A stretch of 11,022 nt of DNA from Candidatus Kuenenia stuttgartensis (GCA_945876515.1 CAMCPF010000055.1:1-11022), one strand, 5' to 3'. Shown: positions 1 to 7,403, counted from the stretch's first letter. Numbers and translations are program-made. The notes: generated from the sequence alone by a model not told the origin.

Positions 1-551
1 GACCGGGCGAAGCCCTGCTCCCGCGGATCACCGTCGACGTGCCATTTGCCCGAGTGGTAGGAGCGGTAGCCCGCGGCGGCGAGCCGCTCGGGTAGGAGCC
101 TCGCCCAGGCGGACCGTTTGCCCTGCGCGCCCCCCTTGCCCCCCGGCAACGCATCGCGGCCAATCGCCTGCGGGTAGTAGCCGGTCAGCAGCGCCGCCCG
201 CGTCGGCCAGCACCGGGCCGTGTTGTAGCCCTGCGTGAACCGCAGCCCGCCCGCGGCCAGCCGGTCGAGGTGCGGCGTGTCGATCTCGCCGCCGTAGGCA
301 CCCACGGCGGAGAAGCCCAGGTCGTCGGCGAGGATCACGAGCACATTGGGACGAGGCGGGTCGTCGGCTCGGAGTGTCGGGGACGGCGACACCAAGCACG
401 TGAGGAGTGCGAGCATCCACCACATGAGCGTGGGTCGTGCGCGCTGGGCAGAGGTACGCAACGCCGTGGGAAATGCGGCTCGGGGCTGCCCCTCGCGAGA
501 CCGATTGGGAGGACACTCGGGTTGCCGAGCCAGGAGGTGATGCATCGACAT
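1..551 (-). CDS. Type I sulfatase, N-terminal part (3' end beyond left edge)
   Basis: This gene starts at 551 and runs off the left edge; 183 residues are visible. They hold the N-terminal half of an alkaline-phosphatase-fold sulfatase, which hydrolyses sulfate esters with a formylglycine made from cysteine. Visible marks are the metal-binding Asp pair in 'ILADDLG' (residues 76-77), 'DTPHLDRLAAGGLRFTQGYN', the signature C-W-P-T-R (114-118) followed by 'AALLTG', and 'SGKWH' with Lys169. A hydrophobic stretch (about 43-56) ending in 'TLRA' before 'DDPPRPN' looks like a signal peptide. I chose ATG 551 because AAGGAAGGA lies 7 nt upstream. This leaves an unusually long, Arg-rich n-region of about 42 residues. 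TTG 461 and ATG 425 are in-frame alternatives without a clear ribosome binding site. It follows the upstream sulfatase after 25 nt, so it is probably the fifth gene of the operon. The substrate is unknown. Confidence 0.93.
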   Translation of the reverse strand, partial: MSMHHLLARQPECPPNRSREGQPRAAFPTALRTSAQRARPTLMWWMLALLTCLVSPSPTLRADDPPRPNVLVILADDLGFSAVGAYGGEIDTPHLDRLAAGGLRFTQGYNTARCWPTRAALLTGYYPQAIGRDALPGGKGGAQGKRSAWARLLPERLAAAGYRSYHSGKWHVDGDPREQGFAR

Positions 552-558
552 CGTATTG

Positions 559-567
559 TCCTTCCTT
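559..567 (-). promoter_or_regulatory. Ribosome binding site deciding the start at 551
   Basis: On the minus strand this reads AAGGAAGGA, 7 nt before ATG 551. It lies in the 25-nt gap after the TAA of the preceding sulfatase gene. The two later in-frame start candidates (461 and 425) have no comparable purine tract, so this site favours the long N-terminus. Confidence 0.65.
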
Positions 568-576
568 CGTGACTAC

Positions 577-2055
577 TTACGCGGCCGGCTGCCGCTTGCG
601 GCCTGCGGGCTGGTGGGGGCGTGGCGGAGGCTCGAGATCAGCGCCGAACTGTTCCCGTAGCAGTCCGTCGAGCCGGCGGACGGTATCGGCGTGCTCAGGC
701 CGCTCGGCGAGGTTTTCGAGTTCCTCCGGATCGGTCTCGTGGTCGTAGAGCTGCCGGCCGGCCGAGCCGCCGTTCCAGAGCGTGTATCGCCAGCGGCCGC
801 TCCGCACGCTCGTACCCCGGCCGCCGCCGCGGAGGTCGGCCACCTCGGTGAAGGCCGGTCGGTCGGGGAATGCTTCCGCTGCCGCAGCGTCGCCCGCCAC
901 GAGGGGCGCGAGGCTACGGCCCTCGAAGCCGGCCGGGGCCGGCACACCGGCGAGGTCGCAGAGCGTGGGAGCCAAGTCGATGAGTTCGACCGCGTGGCCG
1001 TCGGCCACGCCCGCTCGTCCACCGGGCGCGGCGATCACCAGCGGCACCCGCGCGCTTTGCTCGAACAGGCTCCGCTTCTGCCACAAGCCGTGCTCGCCGA
1101 GGTGGTAGCCATGGTCACTCGTGAACACGACCACCGTGTCGTCGGCGAGGCCGAGCCGGCCGAGTGCGTCGAGCACGATACCGACCTGGGCATCCACGAA
1201 CGAGACGCTCGCCCGGTAGGCCTGCAGGGCCTCGCGGCCCAGATCGCCCACAAGCCGGTCCTGCTCGGGCTTACGGCTCTTGAGCGCCGCGGCCGGCACG
1301 CCGGCGTCGTGGTCGGCCGGCACATGCGGCAGCCGCACCGTGTCGAGCGGGTGCTTGGCGAACCAGGGCTTGGGTGCCACGTAGGGGGTGTGCGGCCGGT
1401 AGAAGCCGACCGCCAGGAAGAACGGCTGCTTCTCCTGCGCGAAGGCCTCGAGCCGCTCGACCGCCCGGGCGGCGGCGAGGCCGTCGGTCTGCTCGGCGTC
1501 GGTGCCCTCGGCCGCCAACCAACTGACCGTGCCGCCGAACTCGCCGGGCTTGAGGGAGAAGATCGCCCCCTCGTCGGCGACGTCGCGACCCTTGGGATTG
1601 AAGACCGCGTCCCAACTCGGGGCATCGTCAAGGCCGTCGGTGCCGATCCCCTTGGGCACGTTGTAATGGTAGAGCTTGCCGATCCGCTCGACCCGGAAGC
1701 CGGCGTTGCGAAAGGCCTGCGGCAGCGTGACGGCGGCGGGGATCGCCGCGCGGAAGTGCCGGGCGTTGTCCCGGACGGTCGTCGTGGCCGGCCGCCGGCC
1801 GGACAGCAGGCTCGCGCGGCTGGGGTTGCAGAGCGGAAACTGGCAGTAGGCCCGCTCGAACCGCACGCCCCGGGCCGCCAGCCGATCGATGTTCGGCGAC
1901 TTCGCCGTTTCGTCGCCATACGCCCCGAGCGCAGAGCAGAGGTCGTCGCAGATCACGAACAGAACGTTTCGCGGCGCGGTCGGTGGTTCAGCCGCCGCTG
2001 CCGCCGCGACCAGGCAGCCCCAGGCGGCGACCAGCGCTCGGCCGGCGCGGCTCAT
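577..2055 (-). CDS. Iduronate-2-sulfatase-like type I sulfatase, secreted
   Basis: A 492-residue sulfatase of the group related to iduronate-2-sulfatase. The family cleaves sulfate esters from sugars or glycosaminoglycan-like substrates; the actual substrate here is unknown. The order of marks is: signal peptide with an Ala-rich core (1-22), 'NVLFVICDDLCSALGAYGD' with metal-binding Asp37/38, signature C76-N-P-S-R80 followed by 'ASLLSGRRP', the Lys of 'RIGKLYHYNVPKG' (127), 'GFYRPHTPYVAP' (217-228), and 'FTSDHGYHLGEHGLW' (311-325), the usual Asp/His metal site and loop of this group. The C-terminal subdomain ends with 'QLYDHETDPEELENLA' and a basic Pro-rich tail. The length is normal for the family. 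Its ATG overlaps the stop of the ThuA gene as ATGA, with GGAG about 9 nt upstream, which suggests translational coupling. The reading frame stays open upstream to 2439, but that extension lies inside the ThuA gene and is not real. Confidence 0.96.
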   Translation of the reverse strand: MSRAGRALVAAWGCLVAAAAAAEPPTAPRNVLFVICDDLCSALGAYGDETAKSPNIDRLAARGVRFERAYCQFPLCNPSRASLLSGRRPATTTVRDNARHFRAAIPAAVTLPQAFRNAGFRVERIGKLYHYNVPKGIGTDGLDDAPSWDAVFNPKGRDVADEGAIFSLKPGEFGGTVSWLAAEGTDAEQTDGLAAARAVERLEAFAQEKQPFFLAVGFYRPHTPYVAPKPWFAKHPLDTVRLPHVPADHDAGVPAAALKSRKPEQDRLVGDLGREALQAYRASVSFVDAQVGIVLDALGRLGLADDTVVVFTSDHGYHLGEHGLWQKRSLFEQSARVPLVIAAPGGRAGVADGHAVELIDLAPTLCDLAGVPAPAGFEGRSLAPLVAGDAAAAEAFPDRPAFTEVADLRGGGRGTSVRSGRWRYTLWNGGSAGRQLYDHETDPEELENLAERPEHADTVRRLDGLLREQFGADLEPPPRPHQPAGRKRQPAA

Positions 2056-3080
2056 CGCTCGATCTCCGCGATCACGCCGGCATAGGCGGCCTTGCGGGCC
2101 TCCGGGTTCATGCCCCGTAGTTCGAGCAGCTTCGGCCGCAGGCCGACGGCCCAGCCGGCGTCGGCCGCGATCTTGGCGTCGGCCTTGGCCCGCAGGGTGT
2201 CGTGGTCGGCACCCGTCGCCGCCGCGGCCGCCGCGATCGCGCTCCGGAGATACTCCGCGGCCTGCACCTCCGGGTTGGGCTCGGCCGGCGCCGTGAACTT
2301 CCCCAGGGCCCAGGCGATCCCCTCGGTCGCGTGCTTCTGAAACGTGGGGTCTTTCCAGGTCGACTCGTTGTGGCCGAAGTTCGTGGAGAACACGCGGCCC
2401 TTCCCGTAGTCCCGCACCCACGAGACCGGCACGTGCCACGGCTCCTTGGGGTTGCTCGCAGCCATGTCGATGCTCACGAGCACCCGCAGGTTCTCAGGTC
2501 TGTACCGAGGGTCATACTGGTAGATCTCGTCCTTCCAGCGAAACCGGGGCGGGAACATCGCCGCCACGCGGTGCCCGGGCTCGTGATTGACGAAGCCGTG
2601 TTCGCCGCCGGACCCCCAGGGATGGCCGGCGAAGTGGCCGCCGATCATCTCCACATAGGCGTCGGACTTCTTGAGCGTGTCGGTCGCTGCGTGGAAGCCG
2701 ATGAAGGCCTTGCCCGCCTTGATCCAGTCGAGGAAGCCGGCCAGGTCGGGCACCGGTAGGTCGCCGGTCGTGCTCACGAACATGACGCCGTCGAACTCCC
2801 GGAGCGTTTCCGGGGCGAAGGCCTTGGCGAACTGGGCCGCCACGTTCTCCTTCCAGCCCGGGTCCTCCTTCTTGCCCTCGGGCATCCGCAGGTAGTCGAG
2901 GTGCCAGAGGCCGCTCTCACGGCCGAGCTGTTCGAGCACCCCCTCCGCCGTGCCGATCGATCCGTGGCGAAAGCCGTAGGTCACGCTGACGACGAGCAGC
3001 CGAGCCGGCTCCGCGGCGACCACCGACGACGTGAGCAGGAAGGACAGCACCGGCAGAACCAAGCCCATGCAGCGGGTCAT
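2052..3080 (-). CDS. ThuA-domain protein (trehalose-utilisation-like), secreted
   Basis: A 342-residue protein with a ThuA-like domain, a class I glutamine-amidotransferase-like flavodoxin fold. ThuA was first linked to trehalose use in rhizobia; in planctomycetes such proteins are numerous and mostly uncharacterised, so no reaction is assigned. A signal peptide (1-24, ending 'SSVVAAEP') predicts export. Domain marks are 'LLVVSVTYGFRHGSIGTAE' (28-46), 'DGVMFVSTTGDLP' (97-109), 'GKAFIGFHAATDT' (123-135), 'MIGGHFAGHPWG' (145-156), 'RWKDEIYQYDP' (181-191), and 'PVSWVRDYGKGRVFSTNFGH' (218-237). After about residue 262 comes a helical, Ala-rich tail of about 80 residues outside the core. The start at 3080 follows the signal peptide and a GGAG 8 nt upstream; the open frame to 3203 overlaps the preceding gene and is rejected. 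The gene sits between the beta-propeller gene (49 nt upstream) and a sulfatase (ATGA overlap), so it probably acts in the same pathway. Confidence 0.93.
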   Translation of the reverse strand: MTRCMGLVLPVLSFLLTSSVVAAEPARLLVVSVTYGFRHGSIGTAEGVLEQLGRESGLWHLDYLRMPEGKKEDPGWKENVAAQFAKAFAPETLREFDGVMFVSTTGDLPVPDLAGFLDWIKAGKAFIGFHAATDTLKKSDAYVEMIGGHFAGHPWGSGGEHGFVNHEPGHRVAAMFPPRFRWKDEIYQYDPRYRPENLRVLVSIDMAASNPKEPWHVPVSWVRDYGKGRVFSTNFGHNESTWKDPTFQKHATEGIAWALGKFTAPAEPNPEVQAAEYLRSAIAAAAAATGADHDTLRAKADAKIAADAGWAVGLRPKLLELRGMNPEARKAAYAGVIAEIER

Positions 3081-3129
3081 CGGAAGGTCTCCAGACGGAA
3101 GGGGCCGGCAGGCCCGGATGGAAAGGCGG
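3081..3129 (-). other. Gap between beta-propeller and ThuA genes, with small hairpin
   Basis: The 49-nt gap holds GGGCC-GGCA-GGCCC (3102-3115), a 5-bp stem with a 4-nt loop and no T-run. It also holds the 7-nt direct repeat CGGAAGG (3081-3087 and 3096-3102), which flanks a small dyad GTCT-CC-AGAC (3087-3096) that contains the GGAG of the ThuA ribosome binding site. The hairpin could stabilise or partly separate the two parts of the message. It is too small to call a terminator. Confidence 0.3.
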
Positions 3130-4428
3130 CTAGCGGCCGATGCACCACAGCGAGTCGTGCGTCCGGAGGAAGATCCGGCCGTCGACACAGACGGGCGTGG
3201 CAACGGTCATCTCCGCCACGCTCCCGGTGCCGACGACCTGCGGCTCGCCCTGGTTTGACTCGGGCGGCGCCAGCACCCAGCTCTCGCCGTCCTCGCGGGT
3301 CACGATCACCCGGCCGCCGGCGATCACCGGCGACGAACTGAAGGCGTTGCGGTTCTTGGGAAGGTCCTCCTCCCAGAGCGTGGTGCCCGTGGCGGCCTCG
3401 AGGCCCACCACCCGTCCCTTGTCGGTGCAGACCACCACGCGACCCGCCTGGGCGGCCGGCGTGGGCACGTCGGCGCCCAGATCCTTCCGCGTCCAGGCGA
3501 CGTGCGAGCCGGTCACGTCCCCCTTCCCACCCCGCCGGATCGCCGTGATCGTGTTGCCGCGGGCGTAGGGCGCGACGACGAGGTCGCCCACGGCCACGGG
3601 TGAGGCGATCGAGCGGAAGAACTTGTTGCCCTCGGGGTTCAGGCCGCCCACCCGCCACAGTTCCCGGCCGTCGGCGGCGTCATGGGCCGTGACGTGATCA
3701 GCCCCGAGCACGACGAGCATCTCCGCGGGCTCACCGCGGGCCGGGTCTCCGGCGAGCACCAGCGGCGTCGAGTAGCTCTGCGCAGCCTCCTCGGGCGCGT
3801 CGAGCATCCGGTCGTGCTTCCAGAGGAGTTCACCCGTGGTGCGGTCGAAGGCGACCACGTAGCTCGGGCCGGTCTGCATCACGGCCACCACGACCGCCCG
3901 CTTCGTGAGCACGGGCGACGTGCCCAGGTCCCACCACAGCGAATCCGCGCCGAACCGCTCCTGGAGGTTGGTCTTCCAGACGAGGCTGCCGTCGGCGAGC
4001 GAGAGACAGGCCAGTTCGCCGCTCTTGAAGTAGACCCAGGCATGCGTGCCGTCGGTGACCGGCGAGGGATTCGCGCCGGTGGCCTTCTTGTGTTTGCCCG
4101 GCCGCTCGGCACCGAGCTCCCGCCGCCAGCGTTCCTTCCCCGCCCGGTCGAGGCAGATCACGGCGTCCTTGCCATCGATCCCGCACGTGACAAGCACATG
4201 GTCGCCCCAGATCGCCGGCGTGCTCGCGCCGAGGCCGGGCAGCGGCACCCGCCAGAGAATGTTCTTGCCGGCGCCGCCGTCTTCACCGGGTGGCAGCCAC
4301 TCGGTCACGGAGTCGCCCCCTGGGGCCACGCCGTCGAGACCGGCGCCCCGCCAGTTGGGCCAGTCGTCGGCCCGGACAACGCCTCCACAGGCGATCATGA
4401 GGATGCACACTGACGTCCAGGCTCGCAT
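3130..4428 (-). CDS. PQQ-like (BamB/WD40-like) beta-propeller protein, secreted
   Basis: A 432-residue exported protein built from PQQ-type beta-propeller blades. The N-terminus is a signal peptide (1-20, ending 'VVRA') followed by 'DDWPNWRGAGLDG', a start common in planctomycete outer proteins of this type. 'MIACGG' inside the hydrophobic stretch is only a poor lipobox. Blade repeats follow the pattern 'AxxDRxTGExLWK': 'AVICLDRAGKERWRREL' (89-105), 'LACLSLADGSLVWKTNL' (139-155), 'VVAFDRTTGELLWKHD' (191-206), 'VTAHDAADGRELWRVGG' (246-262), 'VVGLEAATGTTLWEEDL' (340-356). About seven or eight blades fit the length. I see no sign of a quinoprotein dehydrogenase active site, so a binding or scaffolding role is more likely than catalysis, but this is inference. 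The start at 4428 has a perfect GGAGGAG a few bases upstream; the open frame to 4953 lies inside the upstream gene. It is the second gene of the operon. Confidence 0.94.
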   Translation of the reverse strand: MRAWTSVCILMIACGGVVRADDWPNWRGAGLDGVAPGGDSVTEWLPPGEDGGAGKNILWRVPLPGLGASTPAIWGDHVLVTCGIDGKDAVICLDRAGKERWRRELGAERPGKHKKATGANPSPVTDGTHAWVYFKSGELACLSLADGSLVWKTNLQERFGADSLWWDLGTSPVLTKRAVVVAVMQTGPSYVVAFDRTTGELLWKHDRMLDAPEEAAQSYSTPLVLAGDPARGEPAEMLVVLGADHVTAHDAADGRELWRVGGLNPEGNKFFRSIASPVAVGDLVVAPYARGNTITAIRRGGKGDVTGSHVAWTRKDLGADVPTPAAQAGRVVVCTDKGRVVGLEAATGTTLWEEDLPKNRNAFSSSPVIAGGRVIVTREDGESWVLAPPESNQGEPQVVGTGSVAEMTVATPVCVDGRIFLRTHDSLWCIGR

Positions 4429-4507
4429 TGAACTCCTCCACGAACGCGGCCGGTGGAACAACCCCGACCTCCGGCTCCCTGGACCGCAAGTGTACCGCGA
4501 CGCCACG
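4429..4507 (-). other. Gap between double sulfatase and beta-propeller gene
   Basis: This 79-nt stretch has no open frame with a start signal, no convincing hairpin with a T-run and no recognisable promoter. Its only clear element is the GGAGGAG ribosome binding site (within 4431-4441) of the beta-propeller gene. Read-through from the upstream gene is therefore the simplest reading. Confidence 0.5.
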
Positions 4508-7309
4508 CTACTTCTTCCCACCGCCAAGACGCCCCCCGGGCACGGCGGCGGGGCCGTAGGGCTCGACGGGCTTGGGGTTGGGGCTCGGCATGGCCGCGGC
4601 CACCCGCTCCCGCCAGGCGACCAGCCGGCCGTGGAGTTCCCTGGCCCGCTCGGGCCGCTCGGCCGCGAGGTTTCGCCGCTCGCCGGGGTCGCTCGCGAGA
4701 TCGAAGAGTTCGAGCCGGCCATCTTCAAAATGCTCGACGAGCTTTTCCATGCCCGGCCGCGGGCCGTCACCCGCCAGGACCGCCGCCGCCGGGCGGCTGC
4801 CTTGGTTGGAATAGTGCGGGTAGTGCCAGAAGAGGTCGCGGGCCGTGGTGCCTTCCGACCGGGAGAGCACCGGCCGCAGACTTTTCCCGTCGAGCACGTG
4901 GCCGGCCGGCGGCTCGCAACCGCCGGCGTCGATGAGCGTGGCGGCGATGTCAAGCGTGGTCACCGGCACGTCCGACTTTGAGCCGGGCTCGACCACGCCC
5001 GGCCAGCGGACGATGAACGGCACCCGGATGCCCCCCTCGTAGACAAACCCCTTGCCGGCTCGCAGCGGCAGGTTCGAGGTGGCAGCACCCTCGGCCGTGG
5101 ACAGGCCGCCGTTGTCGCTTGTGAAGATCACGAGCGTGTCGCCCGTCTGCCCAGCCCGCTCGACCGCCGCGAGCACGCCGGCCACGGTCTCATCCATTTC
5201 GCGGATCATCCCGGCGTAGACCGGATGATCCTGCACGCCCTTGGTGAAGGGATCGCCGGGCGGGGCCGCCGGCACATCGAACCGCGGGCCCACGCCTACC
5301 GCCCGCCGCCCCTCCTCGGCGGCCAGTTCCGGTCGCGTGATCAAGGGCACGTGCACCGAGTGCATCGGCACGTAGCAGAACCAGGGTTTTCCTGCGGCCG
5401 CCGCCTCCGTGACGAAGGCAACCGCCTGAGCGGTGATCGCGCGGGCGTGCATCGGATCGTCGAGCGGGCCGCCCCCGGGCCGAACGGCGGTGGAGCCGGT
5501 CACGTCGAAGCCGTGCTTGGGGATGTCCGGCGGGGGTCCCAGGTGCCACTTGCCGAAGACGCCGGTCGAGTAGCCCGCCGCCTGGAGCAGCTCCGGCACC
5601 GTGACCTCGGCCTCGGGCAGCGCCTTGAGATAGTCGGCGCCCAGGAGCGCTCCCCGCCGATCGCCGCCGATGAAGTTCGTGATCCGCACCCGGGCCGGAT
5701 GGCGGCCGGTGATCAGGGCCGCGCGGGTCGGCGAGCAGACGGGGCACGAGGCGTAGCCTCGCCTGAACGTCATGCCCTCCGCGGCCAGGCGGTCGATCGC
5801 CGGGGTGCGGTAGAAACTGCTGCCAGTGCAGCCGAGGTCGCGGGCTCCGAGATCGTCAGCCAGAAACACGAGCAGGTTGGGCGCCGAGCGGGCCGCGGCC
5901 TTCGGCTTGGATGGATCCGCCGGGGCGACGCCGGCCCCTGCCTCGGGCTTCCACCAGGCGTCGAGGCTCGCCCGCAGTTCCGTGACGACGCCCGCGTGGT
6001 CGCCCGCGAGATTTTTGGTTTCGCCGGGGTCCGCCGCGACGTCGAAGAGCTCGACCTCACCCCGCTCGTAGCGGGCCTGGTCCTCGGGGGCGACGCTCCG
6101 GCCCTCCCACACGGGAAAATCCCCGCCCCGCGCCGAGGCCGGTTCGATGAGCTTCCAGAGGTGCGCATTGTCCTGACGGACGGTCCACCGCCACATCAGG
6201 CTCCTCGCCGGGTCGTCGAGATCCACGAGCGTATGGGTGTAGCACTCGCCGAAGAGTTGCTTCCGCGCCGCCACGGCCGCGTCGTCGAGCAGATTCACGC
6301 CCGGCAGCCCCGCCGGCGCCGGCACGCCGCAGGCGGCGAGCACGGTGGGCATGATGTCGAGGGACGTTGCCAGGGCTTCGCTCGACCGCGGCTTGATCGT
6401 GCCGGGGCGGCGGAGCATAAGCGGCGTCCGCAGGCCGCCGTCGTAGGGCGAGAGCTTGGAGCGGGGGGCGAACCGCGGCGCGTCGGGCCGCTGGATCCAG
6501 CCGTTGTCGGTCACGTAGACGACCAGCGTGTCGGCTGAGAGCTGTTCGGCGTCGAGGAAGTCAAGCAGTTCCCCGACCGTGCGGTCGAACCGCTCGACGT
6601 TGCCCCAGTAGCGGGCCACGTGCACGCTGTCGGTCTTGGAGGAGTAGTGCTCCACGAGTTCCTGCGGCGGGTCGTGGGGATCGTGGGGCAGCATCGGGGC
6701 GTACCAGACGAAGAACGGCCGGCCCGCGCCGCGGCACCGGTTCACGAACTCCTCGATCGGCTCCATCGTCTTGCGGCCGATCGAGAGCCCCTCGTCGCCG
6801 TGCCGCTGCCCCTTGGTCATCCCCTCGTCGAAGCCGCCGCGGCGAAAGTCACCCTGCCACCACTTGCCTGTCTGCAGGCTCGTATAGCCGTGCGCGTTTA
6901 GAAGCTTGGGCAGCGTCGGCCAGGCCTCGAGGTGGCGGTTCATTCGTTCGCGGCCGGCTTCGAAGGCGGCCCTGCCCGCCGGCGAGCCGCGGGGGGCCTC
7001 GCGCGTGTCGGGAGGGTCGTTCCCCACGATCTTGTGCTCGTGCGGATAGCGGCCCGTGATCAGCGACGCCAGGCTCGGGCAACAGAGGCTCGAGGGAACG
7101 TAGCCGCGGGTGAACACGAGGCTCTCGCGGGCCAGGCGATCGAGGGCCGGCGTGCGGAGCTGCCCGTGACCCATGAAGCCGTAGTCGCTCCAGTGCTGAT
7201 CGTCGGAGAGGATCAGCACGACGTTGGGGGGCGCCGCCCCCGCGCCACCCGCGGCCGTGACCGCCAGGGCGGTGAGGATCATCCGAAGCAGACGACCATA
7301 TTGCGGCAT
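4508..7309 (-). CDS. Tandem double sulfatase (two type I sulfatase modules in one polypeptide), secreted
   Basis: A 933-residue protein with two full sulfatase modules; single sulfatases are usually 450-550 residues. A signal peptide (1-26) precedes module 1 (about 27-454). It has Asp36/37 in 'LILSDDQHW', C76-C-P-S-L80 followed by 'ASLITGRYPHEHKIVGNDPP', 'TGKWW' (Lys149), 'LPHDPHDPP' and 'VVYVTDNGW' (Asp268, Asn269). The signature has Leu where Arg is canonical. A linker rich in Pro, Ala and Lys (about 455-476) leads to module 2 (about 477-915). This has 'FLADDLG' (Asp485/486), C525-S-P-T-R529, 'FGKWHLG' (Lys587), 'MHSVHVPL', 'IFTSDNGG' (Asp732, Asn733) and 'FWHYPHYSNQG', then a Gly-rich tail. 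Module 2 lacks its own signal peptide. No stop interrupts the frame. The start at 7309 has GGGGAGG 5 nt upstream; the open frame to 7576 crosses the divergent promoter region. First gene of the minus-strand operon. Substrates are unknown. Confidence 0.95.
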   Translation of the reverse strand: MPQYGRLLRMILTALAVTAAGGAGAAPPNVVLILSDDQHWSDYGFMGHGQLRTPALDRLARESLVFTRGYVPSSLCCPSLASLITGRYPHEHKIVGNDPPDTREAPRGSPAGRAAFEAGRERMNRHLEAWPTLPKLLNAHGYTSLQTGKWWQGDFRRGGFDEGMTKGQRHGDEGLSIGRKTMEPIEEFVNRCRGAGRPFFVWYAPMLPHDPHDPPQELVEHYSSKTDSVHVARYWGNVERFDRTVGELLDFLDAEQLSADTLVVYVTDNGWIQRPDAPRFAPRSKLSPYDGGLRTPLMLRRPGTIKPRSSEALATSLDIMPTVLAACGVPAPAGLPGVNLLDDAAVAARKQLFGECYTHTLVDLDDPARSLMWRWTVRQDNAHLWKLIEPASARGGDFPVWEGRSVAPEDQARYERGEVELFDVAADPGETKNLAGDHAGVVTELRASLDAWWKPEAGAGVAPADPSKPKAAARSAPNLLVFLADDLGARDLGCTGSSFYRTPAIDRLAAEGMTFRRGYASCPVCSPTRAALITGRHPARVRITNFIGGDRRGALLGADYLKALPEAEVTVPELLQAAGYSTGVFGKWHLGPPPDIPKHGFDVTGSTAVRPGGGPLDDPMHARAITAQAVAFVTEAAAAGKPWFCYVPMHSVHVPLITRPELAAEEGRRAVGVGPRFDVPAAPPGDPFTKGVQDHPVYAGMIREMDETVAGVLAAVERAGQTGDTLVIFTSDNGGLSTAEGAATSNLPLRAGKGFVYEGGIRVPFIVRWPGVVEPGSKSDVPVTTLDIAATLIDAGGCEPPAGHVLDGKSLRPVLSRSEGTTARDLFWHYPHYSNQGSRPAAAVLAGDGPRPGMEKLVEHFEDGRLELFDLASDPGERRNLAAERPERARELHGRLVAWRERVAAAMPSPNPKPVEPYGPAAVPGGRLGGGKK
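5882..5947 (-). other. Inter-module linker of the double sulfatase
   Basis: Residues about 455-476 join the two sulfatase modules: 'PEAGAGVAPADPSKPKAAAR', low in complexity and rich in Ala, Pro and Lys. It replaces the place where a stop, ribosome binding site and signal peptide of a second gene would be expected. The DNA shows neither a stop codon nor an in-frame start with a signal peptide here, so the fusion appears genuine and not two adjacent genes. Confidence 0.75.
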
Positions 7310-7363
7310 CGGAACCTCCCCGAGGGCACCGCCGCGCGCGCACACAGGTTGCATGCGAGCGGC

Positions 7364-7375
7364 CGTGGGTCCACG
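7364..7375. repeat. Short dyad CGTGG-N2-CCACG, possible operator
   Basis: Perfect 5-bp arms are separated by two bases. The dyad touches the -10-like CATAAT of the minus unit and lies near the middle of the divergent region, where a shared regulator could bind. Such short dyads occur by chance in GC-rich DNA, so confidence is low. Confidence 0.25.
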
Positions 7376-7386
7376 ATTATGCCGCC

Positions 7387-7403
7387 GGGATGATCCGCAT
7401 CCC
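7387..7403. repeat. Short dyad GGGAT-N7-ATCCC, possible operator
   Basis: Perfect 5-bp arms lie 7 bp apart in the divergent region, upstream of both start codons. They could be a transcription-factor half-site pair, but no family can be named and chance is a real alternative. Confidence 0.22.

Noticed and set aside
28..516. 162-residue open frame on the minus strand at the left edge
   Set aside because: It is in a different frame from the real sulfatase. The frame starting at 551 gives the full set of sulfatase N-terminal motifs and has no stop up to the edge.
691..2085. 464-residue open frame on the plus strand, antisense to the iduronate-2-sulfatase-like gene
   Set aside because: It is a mirror of the strong third-position GC bias of the real gene. 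It shows no recognisable motifs and the opposite strand has a full sulfatase.
2056..2439. In-frame upstream extension of the iduronate-2-sulfatase-like gene (128 residues)
   Set aside because: It overlaps the C-terminal coding part of the ThuA gene, has random-looking Arg/Gly-rich sequence, and the signal peptide starts exactly at 2055.
3130..4428. Quinoprotein dehydrogenase
   Set aside because: The protein is shorter than such dehydrogenases and I see only propeller blade repeats, with no recognisable PQQ active-site features.
4429..4953. In-frame upstream extension of the beta-propeller gene
   Set aside because: It lies mostly inside the double sulfatase gene. A signal peptide and a perfect GGAGGAG mark the start at 4428.
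5882..5947. Possibility that the double sulfatase is two genes joined by an assembly error
   Set aside because: The linker reads through without a stop, has sensible low-complexity composition, and no remnant of a ribosome binding site or signal peptide precedes module 2. Read data would still be the final proof.
5225..6538. 437-residue open frame on the plus strand, antisense to the double sulfatase
   Set aside because: Composition is Arg/Gly/Val/Glu-rich as expected for an antisense shadow, with no domain and no ribosome binding site. The minus strand has clear sulfatase motifs throughout.
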